Shown here: positions 19,537 to 27,091 of the stretch, one piece after another
Layout: every line of letters starts with the position of its first letter
Numbering within the stretch: position 1 is the first letter of the stretch
Source: a virus
Strand: one strand, 5' to 3'
Length of the DNA stretch: 28,026 bases
Virus record (IMG/VR): IMGVR_UViG_3300022699_000064
Span: 1-28,026 of that record
The notes under the pieces: generated by a model
What the model saw: only the letters and a program-made list of their open reading frames with translations
Database searches by the model: none
What the model was told of the DNA's origin: nothing
Position numbers and translations under genes: made by a program

Positions 19537-20457
19537 ATGGCTATCGCAAACGGCGCACAACATCAGCTGCATTACGTCGCCGAAACGACATACGGCACCA
19601 CGCCGGCTACTCCGACCTGGAAGCCGATCCCGCACACTGGCACGACGCTGAACATGAGCAAGGATGCCGTCGAGTCGGAGAAGCTGCGCGGTGACCGCCA
19701 GATCGAGGACTTCCGCCATGGCAACAAGACCATTGGCGGTGACATTTCTTGCGAGCTCGAATACGAGGCATTTGACGATCTGCTCGAAGCGGTCATGTGC
19801 GGCAGCTGGGACACGGATACCCTCAAGTCCGGCACGACTCGTCGGTCGTTCACGCTGGAGCGTGAGTTCAATGATCTGGCCACGCCCGAGTATCATCGCC
19901 ACACGGGCTGCGAGTTCAACAGCATGGCCGTGTCGGTTGCGCCTAACCAGATGGCAACCGCGACGTTCTCCATTGTCGGCAAAGACCTTTCGGTCGATAC
20001 CGCCGAGGTGTCCGGGTCGACTTACTCGTCCGATGTCGGCAACACGCCGTTTGACTCGTTCACCGGTTCAATCACCGAGGGCGGCAGCAGTATTGCGACC
20101 GTGACGGCCATTGAGTTCACGATCGAGAATGGAATTGAGCCGCTGTTCTCCGTTGGTTCGGACACGACCAATCGCCCTTCGATCGGCAAGAGCCGAGTCA
20201 CTGGCTCGCTGACGACTTACTTCGACAGCAAAGCGCTGTACGAGAAGTTCCTTAACGAGGCCGAGTCCGAGATCGTCCTGACTTTGACGGACGTTGATGG
20301 CAACGACTACCAGTTCGACATCCCTCGCGTGAAGTACAACACGGGGCAGCCGGACGTTTCTGGCGAAGGCGCGGTGACGATCTCCATGGACTTTGTGGCG
20401 CTATACAACGACGCTGACGGGTCGCAGCTGGTCATCACGCGCACTGACGCAGCCTAA
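19537..20457 (+). CDS. major tail tube protein
   Basis: 306 residues. Family features of tube proteins (Phage_tube_2): YVAETTYGTTPATPTWKPIP at the start, LRGDRQIEDFRHGNKTIGGD, ISCELEYEAFDDLLEAVMCG. The beta-rich body ends with a helix-poor C-terminal part containing SRVTGSLTTYFDSKALYEKF and DIPRVKYNTGQPDVSGEGAV, conserved in long-form tubes. GC-biased codons suggest abundant product. It polymerises as hexameric rings along the tape measure. Confidence 0.92.
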   Translation: MAIANGAQHQLHYVAETTYGTTPATPTWKPIPHTGTTLNMSKDAVESEKLRGDRQIEDFRHGNKTIGGDISCELEYEAFDDLLEAVMCGSWDTDTLKSGTTRRSFTLEREFNDLATPEYHRHTGCEFNSMAVSVAPNQMATATFSIVGKDLSVDTAEVSGSTYSSDVGNTPFDSFTGSITEGGSSIATVTAIEFTIENGIEPLFSVGSDTTNRPSIGKSRVTGSLTTYFDSKALYEKFLNEAESEIVLTLTDVDGNDYQFDIPRVKYNTGQPDVSGEGAVTISMDFVALYNDADGSQLVITRTDAA

Positions 20458-20475
20458 GACGAAAACGGGGGATAT

Positions 20476-20856
20476 ATGGAACTTGAGAAGCTGTCGACTG
20501 CGCCTAGCCATGAGGCGGGCGCAGAATGCCGGATCAAGGCAAACGGGAAAGACACTGACGTCTATATCACGATCCAGGGACAGGACTCGCGGGCATACCG
20601 CAAGGCCAAGAAACGTCAGATGCGGGAGTTCATTGAGGCCCGCAAAAACGAGATCGACATTGACGATCTGGACACGGATCGGATGGACGTTGAGTTGCTG
20701 GCGGATTGCACGCTTGGATGGCGTGGCATCACGGTAAACGGCGAGGACTATGAGTTCAGCCGTGAAAACGCGATCCAGCTGTATACGGACGCCCCGGAAG
20801 TAACGCTGCAGCTGCTCCAGTTCATAGAAGATCGGGCGGTTTTTACCAACGGCTGA
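20476..20856 (+). CDS. tail assembly chaperone, short (G-like) form
   Basis: 126 residues, starting after GGGGGA. KANGKDTDVYITIQGQDSRA, YRKAKKRQMREFIEARKNEI and LLADCTLGWRGITVNGEDYE, a beta-then-helix pattern typical of siphovirus gpG-like chaperones (A-x-C-T-x-G-W). It sits between the tube and tape-measure genes. The stop lies 12 bases after a G GTT TTT site at 20838-20844, from which a longer product can be made by -1 slippage. Confidence 0.83.
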   Translation: MELEKLSTAPSHEAGAECRIKANGKDTDVYITIQGQDSRAYRKAKKRQMREFIEARKNEIDIDDLDTDRMDVELLADCTLGWRGITVNGEDYEFSRENAIQLYTDAPEVTLQLLQFIEDRAVFTNG

Positions 20857-21185
20857 TCGATGACTTCGTGACTTTCGGTCGTTGGTGCTTTTGGATCAAC
20901 GACTGCCCCGACGGGTCAAAGGTCAGCCGGTTAGATTCGCTAAGGCAGGTGGAAAAGAGCACGGGGAAAACACCTGCGGAGCTCAAGAATGGGCCGACAC
21001 TTTCCGGCGACCATTCCGATGCTTGGGAAGCGTTCGTTAATCTCAAGGAGTACACTTATTCCGAGATTGAGGCGTACATGCGAGTGACAGGCTATCAGCT
21101 AGACCCATGGGAAGTTGAAGCCATCATGCAGCTTGCCAAATATAAGGACGCGAAACCGGTATGGCCACTGAATACGCAACACTGA
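20476..21185 (+). CDS. tail assembly chaperone, long (GT-like) form by -1 frameshift
   Basis: At 20838-20844 the reading frame is GCG GTT TTT ACC. Slipping back one base yields GGT TTT TAC and continues through FYQRLIDDFVTFGRWCFWIN, which is coding-like and in register with the downstream ORF, to the stop at 21185. This would give about 236 residues (123 + 113). The downstream part lacks a ribosome site; its first candidate start is a GTG at 20868. It contains SGDHSDAWEAFVNLKEYTYS and YQLDPWEVEAIMQLA, helical as in T domains. The heptamer is not the ideal X-XXY-YYZ because of the G at the P-site, so efficiency may be low, as in lambda. Confidence 0.72.
20838..20844 (+). promoter_or_regulatory. 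slippery site for -1 frameshift
   Basis: GG followed by five T, positioned 12 bases before the TGA of the short chaperone. The A-site TTT re-pairs perfectly in the -1 frame, whereas the P-site Val-tRNA re-pairs with GGT only partly. No obvious stable pseudoknot was found by eye in the next 40 bases. Placement agrees with lambda-type G/GT expression. Confidence 0.62.
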
Positions 21186-22846
21186 CATTCGTTGCAGAGA
21201 CCGATTCCCTGGTCGCTGCAGAGAAGCGTCTCAATTCGGTCGCACGCGCCGGCACTCGCACCCAGAAGTCGGTCAAAAACATATCGACCTCCGCTTCGGC
21301 AGCAGGCCGAAGCTTTGGCGGAATGGGGCGCAACGCCGGCCAGGCGGGAATCCAGATTCAGCAGCTTGTCGGCCAGGTTCAGGCGGGCACCAACCCGATG
21401 GTGGCGCTTTCGCAGCAGGCCGCTGACTTGGGTTTTGTCCTGGGCGTCCCGCTGGTCGGCGCCGTCGCCGGTTTGGCGTCCGCGATTGCTGGCCCCTTGA
21501 TCGCCAGCTTATTCAACGGCAGCGACGCGCTTGCCGACTTTCGTGATGAAATCGAGGAGTCAATCGATAAGTTTGACGAGCTGACGCAGCGAGAGCAGCA
21601 AATCTTCATCCGCGATACCGAGCAGCGCATTGCCAGTCAGCGTGAGGAACTGAACAAGCTGCAGCGTCAGATTGATGAGGCCGAGGCTGCGGCCGATCGG
21701 TTCTCGCTTGCTGGCCGCGCCATTGCTGCGCAACGCGAGCGGGATCGAGTTGATGATCTGGCCGTTGAGTTCGGTGAACTGCAGCGCGAGATTGAATCTA
21801 GCGAAGAAGCGCTGGAATCAGCCCGCGACTCGATTTCCGGCGTCGCCGATGAAACAGACGACGCGACCTCGGCTGGTCAGCGATTCGTTGATCGTTTGCG
21901 CGAGCAGGCTGACACGCTAGGCATGACGCGAAGCGAGGCGCTGCTGTACAAGGCAGCTCAGATGGACTTGACCGATGCGCAGATGCTTCAAGTTCGCGTG
22001 GCTGCAGAACGCATCCGACAGTACGAGGCGGAGCAGCAGGCGTTAAAGGAACAGCGGGAGGAAGAAGCGCAGGCTCGCCGTGAGCAGCTTGAGGCAGAGC
22101 GTCAGGCGGAGGAAGAACGGCGCCAGCGTGAGCAGGAACGCTTGGAGCGTGAGCGCGAGCGCCAAGAAGCGGTAAGCGAACTGCAGCAACAGGGGCTGTT
22201 GGGGCGCGAGGAAAACGAACTGCAGAGCCTGCAACGTCGCCGCGAGCAGCTTGAGCGCTTCCGCCAGGATGACCTAATCAGCGAGCGCCAGTATCAGGAG
22301 GCATCTCGCAAGCTGGAGCAGGACACGATGCAAGCCAAGGTAGGCATCGTTGGAGACTCCCTTAACCAGCTAGGAAAGATCAACGAGGACGCGTTTAAGG
22401 CGGCCAAGGCGTTCAACATCGCTCAGGCAATCATGAACACCTACACCGGCGCCACAAAGGCGCTGGCGACCTACCCGCCGCCGTTTAACTACATCGCCGC
22501 TGCAGGCGTTGTTGCTGCTGGCTTGGCGCAGGTATCGCAGATTCGCTCGCAGAGCTACAGCGGTCGTGCGGTTGGCGGGCAGACGCGGGCTGGCGAATCA
22601 TACGTCGTTGGGGAGCGCGGGCCGGAAGTTTTGACTATGGGCTCGAGTAACGGGCGGGTCATTCCGAACGAGGCACTGCGCCGTGCCGAGGACGGCCAGG
22701 GCGCGAGCCAGACAACCAATGTGACTTTCAACATCAACACCGTGGATGCTCGCGGGTTTGATCAGCTGCTGCAGTCCCGTCGCGGCCAGATCATCAGCAT
22801 GATCAACTCGGCATCCAATGATCGCGGGAGGCGGGCAGTCGTATGA
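21161..22846 (+). CDS. tape measure protein
   Basis: 561 residues. N-terminal helical part (VAAEKRLNSVARAGTRTQKS), then IQQLVGQVQAGTNPMVALSQ and a hydrophobic stretch about 92-118 (LGVPLVGAVAGLASAIAGPL), which could insert in the membrane during injection. Long coiled coils at about 130-235 and 282-390; residues 282-337 are extremely Glu/Arg/Gln-rich. The C-terminal quarter has the family signature AVGGQTRAGESYVVGERGPE. Using about 0.15 nm per residue, the tail would be around 80-85 nm. It begins 24 bases inside the chaperone ORF. Confidence 0.93.
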   Translation: MATEYATLTFVAETDSLVAAEKRLNSVARAGTRTQKSVKNISTSASAAGRSFGGMGRNAGQAGIQIQQLVGQVQAGTNPMVALSQQAADLGFVLGVPLVGAVAGLASAIAGPLIASLFNGSDALADFRDEIEESIDKFDELTQREQQIFIRDTEQRIASQREELNKLQRQIDEAEAAADRFSLAGRAIAAQRERDRVDDLAVEFGELQREIESSEEALESARDSISGVADETDDATSAGQRFVDRLREQADTLGMTRSEALLYKAAQMDLTDAQMLQVRVAAERIRQYEAEQQALKEQREEEAQARREQLEAERQAEEERRQREQERLERERERQEAVSELQQQGLLGREENELQSLQRRREQLERFRQDDLISERQYQEASRKLEQDTMQAKVGIVGDSLNQLGKINEDAFKAAKAFNIAQAIMNTYTGATKALATYPPPFNYIAAAGVVAAGLAQVSQIRSQSYSGRAVGGQTRAGESYVVGERGPEVLTMGSSNGRVIPNEALRRAEDGQGASQTTNVTFNINTVDARGFDQLLQSRRGQIISMINSASNDRGRRAVV

Positions 22847-23418
22847 GCGGCACGTATCCATCAGATCCTGAGTTCCAGGCCATCAATGTGTCATCGCGCC
22901 ACAACAACCTATTCTCCGAGACCGTTTCGGGGCGCGTTCAGGTGCGGGCACTTGGCGGTCAGCGGTGGGCGTTCACGGCTAGGTATAACCGGATGACTCG
23001 GCAGGAGTTCCAGCCCGTGTTTGCATTCGTCACCAGTCAGCAAGGTCGGCTTGGTTCTTTTGGCATCGTGCCGCCAGTGATCGGGTCTACGTCGGGAGAC
23101 GCGACTGGCACGGCTCGCGTAAATGGCACAACGCCAGCCGGCGAAACCTCCGTGCCTGTTGATGGATTCACGGGTTCGATCAAGGCGGGCGACTTCGTAA
23201 AGTTCAATCATGGCAAGGTTTACATGGTGACCGAGGATCGCAGCGGACCTGGGAACATCTCGATTGAGCCGGCGCTAGTGACAGACGTGGCCGATGACGA
23301 GGAAATGATCTACAACGGCGTCACGTTCACCATGCGGCTAGATAATGATGTTCAGGAATACGATCTGAACGCCAGCGAGCAGTATGAATACCAGGTCGAC
23401 ATGGTCGAGGTGATCTGA
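22843..23418 (+). CDS. distal/minor tail protein (lambda gpM-like position)
   Basis: 191 residues, ATGA-coupled to the tape measure. Contains PSDPEFQAINVSSRHNNLFS, WAFTARYNRMTRQEFQPVFA, FVTSQQGRLGSFGIVPPVIG, then a Thr/Gly-rich section (100-135) and SEQYEYQVDMVEVI. The F-x-P-V-x-A-F-(V/L)-x-x-Q-x-G-x-x-x-x-F core is seen in small tail proteins directly after the tape measure and before DUF2163 proteins. It probably forms part of the distal tail disc. Confidence 0.75.
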   Translation: MSGTYPSDPEFQAINVSSRHNNLFSETVSGRVQVRALGGQRWAFTARYNRMTRQEFQPVFAFVTSQQGRLGSFGIVPPVIGSTSGDATGTARVNGTTPAGETSVPVDGFTGSIKAGDFVKFNHGKVYMVTEDRSGPGNISIEPALVTDVADDEEMIYNGVTFTMRLDNDVQEYDLNASEQYEYQVDMVEVI

Positions 23419-23972
23419 TGCCTCGCACGATTAACCCGTCAACAATATCTGCGCTCCAGTCGGACGAGATTAGGCTGTGCCATTTGGTGCAAATCGACTT
23501 CGATAGCATCACTAGGATTACAGACAACTTCCATCCTGTGCAGTATGACGGCCAGACCTTTTTGCCTGCCGGTCACTTGCTGAGCATTCAGGATGTACAG
23601 GAGACCGAAGAACTGCGGGTCGGTTCGTTGAAGATCAGCCTATCGTCCGTTGACCAGGCTTTCGTGTCCATGTTTTTGAATATCGACTACCTGAACCGCA
23701 GGGTGCGAATCTGGAATGCTTTGCTTAACCAAGCTGGACAGATCATTGGCGATCCGATTGCCACGTTTGATGGGGACATAACCGGATACGGAATCACCGA
23801 AAACCGGAGCTCGTCGACCATTTCTGTTTCGTGCGCGAGCCATTGGGCCGACTTTGAGCGCAAAGCTGGGCGGTTTACCAACAACAACTCGCAACAGTAT
23901 TTCTTCCCCAATGATACGGGTTTCCGGTTTGCTGCCGAATCAGTGAAGGACATCAAATGGGGCAAAGCATAA
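23418..23972 (+). CDS. minor tail protein, DUF2163/DUF1833-like (gpL-like)
   Basis: 184 residues. LCHLVQIDFDSITRITDNFH, VQYDGQTFLPAGHLLSIQDV, VRIWNALLNQAGQIIGDPIA and TFDGDITGYGITENRSSSTI, SVSCASHWADFERKAGRFTN. The pattern of an N-terminal L-(V/I)-x-I-x-F, Y-x-G-x-x-(Y/F)-x-P and R-x-W-x-G/A-x-L fits the baseplate/distal tail proteins that link the tube to the tip. It has no Cys-rich Fe-S cluster that lambda gpL has (two Cys only), so it is gpL-like in position rather than proven homologous. Confidence 0.75.
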   Translation: MPRTINPSTISALQSDEIRLCHLVQIDFDSITRITDNFHPVQYDGQTFLPAGHLLSIQDVQETEELRVGSLKISLSSVDQAFVSMFLNIDYLNRRVRIWNALLNQAGQIIGDPIATFDGDITGYGITENRSSSTISVSCASHWADFERKAGRFTNNNSQQYFFPNDTGFRFAAESVKDIKWGKA

Positions 23973-24265
23973 TGCCAACTGACGCTCAGCTTGATTACAT
24001 GCGGCGCTCTGGCGACAAATACATTGATGGGAATGGGTACATTGAGAACGAGCACGGCTTTGCGTCGTGGGTCGCCAAGCCAGACTGCATACATGTGATT
24101 CAAGTTTATGGTGATGGCAAATACTGGGATGCTTTTTTCCGCCAGCTGGCAAAAGATCGTGGCGTAGGTTCATACATGTTTTACACTCGCAGAAACCCAA
24201 AGGCTTTTGCGCGTAAGTTTGGCGCCAAGACGGTGCAAACGCTTATGCAGGTCGAGGTAGAGTAA
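23957..24265 (+). CDS. GNAT-like tail-region protein (102 aa)
   Basis: Two starts are possible: ATG 23957 with AAGGA 7 bases upstream (102 aa) or ATG 23972 (TAATG, 97 aa). Residues 43-100 read CIHVIQVYGDGKYWDAFFRQ, LAKDRGVGSYMFYTRRNPKA, FARKFGAKTVQTLMQVEV. The T-R-R-N-x-K-A-F-x-(R/K)-K-(F/L)-G-(A/F) pattern resembles the last two motifs of GNAT acetyltransferases. In lambda-like tails this slot holds an NlpC/P60 hydrolase (gpK), whose Cys-His motif is absent here. Too short for a complete acetyltransferase; could be a degenerate fold used structurally. Confidence 0.62.
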   Translation: MGQSIMPTDAQLDYMRRSGDKYIDGNGYIENEHGFASWVAKPDCIHVIQVYGDGKYWDAFFRQLAKDRGVGSYMFYTRRNPKAFARKFGAKTVQTLMQVEVE

Positions 24266-27091
24266 ATGAGTAGCGTTGTAGACAGTGTCGGCGATGCGTT
24301 CTCCAGTGCAGCCGATGCCGTAACTGGCGCTGTCGATAGCGTTGTCGACTTCGCTGGTGACGTCGTCGATACGGCCGTCGATGTTGTTGGCGAGGTCGTC
24401 TCATGGGTTGTCGATATACCCGAAGTTCCTGACGTTGGAACGCAAGCGCAAAACGTCCTGGTCAATCAGCAGTCAAACATTGCCCCGTTGCCGGTCATTT
24501 ACGGCGAACGCCGCGTTGGTGGAACCCGCGTGTTTACTGAAACCTCGGGCAGCAACAACAAGTTTCTGTACCTGTGCATTGCGCTGTGTGAGGGTGAGGT
24601 CGAATCCATCACCGACCTCAACATCGATGATGAGCCTTTGGCTGGCTCGAAGTACGAGCCATACGTCACGTTTGAGGCGAAAACCGGCACGGACGACCAG
24701 GTGGCGTCGGATATCTTGCTCGAGGCGCCATCTTGGAGCGCTACAGACCGTCTCCGTGGAGTGGCTTATCTGGCCGTTCGGCTGGAGTTTAACCAGGACG
24801 TGTTCAGCTCGCTGCCGACCATTAACGCGGTTGTGAAAGGCAAGCGATTGTTCGACCCGCGCACCGGAACTACTGGGTATTCAACAAACCCGGCCTTGGC
24901 GCTGCGCGATTACCTCACCGATCCGAGGTACGGCAAAGGACTTGCTTCCAGTCTTATTGACGACGTGGCTTTTAGTTCGGCTGCTGACTCATGCGAGGAG
25001 CAGGTCGAGACAGTCGAGGGCAGCGGCGAGTTCGTCAACAAGTTCGAGATCAACGGAACGATCAACACCGACCAGACGCTGTTCAACAACGTCTCGCAGA
25101 TACTCGGGGCCATGCAGGGGTTGATGCCTTACCAGAACGGCAAGTACCGCCTTATCATCGAGGACGACTACGACAGCACGTTCGATTTCACAATCGAAAA
25201 CATTATCGAAGGCATCAACTTCTCCGGCCCTAACAAGAAAAAGCGGTTCAACCGCGTCGTAGCCAAGTTTGTGAACCCTGACAGCAACTGGCAGGCGGAC
25301 TCGGTGACTTGGCCTGAGCCGGACTCTCAGCAATCTGCGGACTTCCTCGCCGAGGACAACGGTGTCGTGCTGGAGAAGCAGATTGACCTGCCCAGCGTGA
25401 CCAACTTCTACCAGGCGCGGAACATCGCAAAGACGCTTTGCCTGTCATCCCGGCGCAACGGCATATCCATCGACTTTAAGGCCACGTCAGAGGCCATGGA
25501 ATGCGCTGTGGGCGACGTTGTGACTGTTACCCACCCTACCCCAGGCTGGGAGGGCAAAGAGTTCCGTGTGACGCGCATGAGCATCAACTTTGACGGGACG
25601 GTAAACATTTCCGCCCGCGAGCACACGGCCTCAGTCTATCCTTGGGTCAACGACGCCGAGCAACCAGCTTCTGCGCAGTCAAATCTGCCCAATCCGCTTG
25701 ATGTCGCTGCGCCATCCGTTTCAGTGTCCGACGAGCTGCAGTCCTTTAACGAGGAAGCCATCACGGTTTTGCTCGTCGACCTAGACACTGGCGATTCGTT
25801 TGCGGAGCGATTTGAGGTTCAGGCGCGCAAAGAAGGCACAACGGAGTTCATCAACCTAGGCCAAGCTGGCGGAGATCGCTTTGAGCTCGTCAACGTCGAA
25901 GATAATGCCGTCTACGAGGTTCGCGCTCGAGTGATTAACTCGCTGGGCGTGAGCTCCCCCTACACGACGGTCGATCACCAGGTGGTCGGCAAGACTGCGC
26001 CGCCTTCTGACGTCACCGGCCTGACTGGCAACGTGATCGGGAACCAGTATCTGCTGACTTGGAACGCGGTGCCTGATCTTGATCTTTCCCATTACCGCAT
26101 CCGGTTTGCTAGCGACGACGACGGCAACGAATACCAGAATGCCATCAGCCTGGTTCCCAAGGTCGCTCGGCCAGCAACATCAGTCTTGGTGCCCGCGCGG
26201 AACGGCACGTATTTCGTCAAAGCCGTGGATAAGCTGGGCTTGGCGTCGACGAATCCTGCAACCATCCGGCTGCAGTCAAACATCGAGGCCATTGAGAACT
26301 TAAACGTCGTGCAGACGATTGAGGAGCATCCGGACTTTCCCGGCTCTTTCGATGACGTCGTTGAGCTGGATGCGCAGGATCGCTTGGTACTAGATACGTC
26401 TATCAATTTCGATAGCGTGTCCGGCGACTTTGATGACGCTAAGGGGTTGTTTGATGCGGGCGAAGGCAATGTCGATGCCGAGGGTTTTTATTACTTCGGC
26501 ACCAGGACTGATTTGGGCCAGGTGTTCCTTTCTCGAGTAACAGCCAACGTCAAAACAACCCGCTTGGATTACAGCACGCTTTTCGACACAGTGCCCGGCC
26601 TGTTCGACAGCCGCCCAGGACTTTTCGATGGCGACCCGAATGCGTTTGATGATGTCGATGTGGAACTGCAAGTTAGGACAACGAATGACGATCCTGCCGC
26701 CAGCCCAACGTGGTCAGATTGGCAGACATTTGTTGTGGGCGATTTTCGGGCTAGGGCGCTGGAGTACCGAGCAAGGCTTAGCACCAAAGATGACCAGGCA
26801 ACACCAGCGGTTTCTGAATTGACCGTGGCAGTGGATATGCCTGATCGAATTGAGCGCGAGTTCGATATCGTGTCGGGCGCGGGGGCTAAGTCGGTTACAT
26901 TCCCAACCGCATTCAAAGACACTCCGGCAATCGGCATCGGAGCCCAGGATTTGCAGACCGGGGATTTCTACGAAATTACCAGCAAGTCTCGAACCGGGTT
27001 TACAATCACCTTCAAAGACTCAAGCGGAACAGCAGTCAGTCGGACATTTGACTATACTGCCGCAGGATATGGCAAAGAGGTAACAACATGA
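24266..27091 (+). CDS. tail tip attachment protein (lambda J-like)
   Basis: 941 residues. Residues 1-55 are a Val/Asp/Ala repeat (SVVDSVGDAFSSAADAVTGA and onward), probably an amphipathic helix or coil. TipJ core at about 60-450: IAPLPVIYGERRVGGTRVFT, CIALCEGEVESITDLNIDDE, TNPALALRDYLTDPRYGKGL and ISIDFKATSEAMECAVGDVV. Two fibronectin-type-III-like modules lie at about 490-580 and 582-680 (SDVTGLTGNVIGNQYLLTWN). Residues 712-800 have Asp/Phe repeats (GLFDSRPGLFDGDPNAFDD). The C-terminal end is a small beta domain. It builds the tip and is a host-range determinant. It overlaps the fibre gene by four bases. Confidence 0.92.
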   Translation: MSSVVDSVGDAFSSAADAVTGAVDSVVDFAGDVVDTAVDVVGEVVSWVVDIPEVPDVGTQAQNVLVNQQSNIAPLPVIYGERRVGGTRVFTETSGSNNKFLYLCIALCEGEVESITDLNIDDEPLAGSKYEPYVTFEAKTGTDDQVASDILLEAPSWSATDRLRGVAYLAVRLEFNQDVFSSLPTINAVVKGKRLFDPRTGTTGYSTNPALALRDYLTDPRYGKGLASSLIDDVAFSSAADSCEEQVETVEGSGEFVNKFEINGTINTDQTLFNNVSQILGAMQGLMPYQNGKYRLIIEDDYDSTFDFTIENIIEGINFSGPNKKKRFNRVVAKFVNPDSNWQADSVTWPEPDSQQSADFLAEDNGVVLEKQIDLPSVTNFYQARNIAKTLCLSSRRNGISIDFKATSEAMECAVGDVVTVTHPTPGWEGKEFRVTRMSINFDGTVNISAREHTASVYPWVNDAEQPASAQSNLPNPLDVAAPSVSVSDELQSFNEEAITVLLVDLDTGDSFAERFEVQARKEGTTEFINLGQAGGDRFELVNVEDNAVYEVRARVINSLGVSSPYTTVDHQVVGKTAPPSDVTGLTGNVIGNQYLLTWNAVPDLDLSHYRIRFASDDDGNEYQNAISLVPKVARPATSVLVPARNGTYFVKAVDKLGLASTNPATIRLQSNIEAIENLNVVQTIEEHPDFPGSFDDVVELDAQDRLVLDTSINFDSVSGDFDDAKGLFDAGEGNVDAEGFYYFGTRTDLGQVFLSRVTANVKTTRLDYSTLFDTVPGLFDSRPGLFDGDPNAFDDVDVELQVRTTNDDPAASPTWSDWQTFVVGDFRARALEYRARLSTKDDQATPAVSELTVAVDMPDRIEREFDIVSGAGAKSVTFPTAFKDTPAIGIGAQDLQTGDFYEITSKSRTGFTITFKDSSGTAVSRTFDYTAAGYGKEVTT

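Noticed and set aside
20868-21185. Independent tail gene starting at GTG 20868
   Set aside because: No ribosome site, and the frame is coding-like upstream of the GTG back to the slippery site, favouring frameshift expression; kept as an alternative only.
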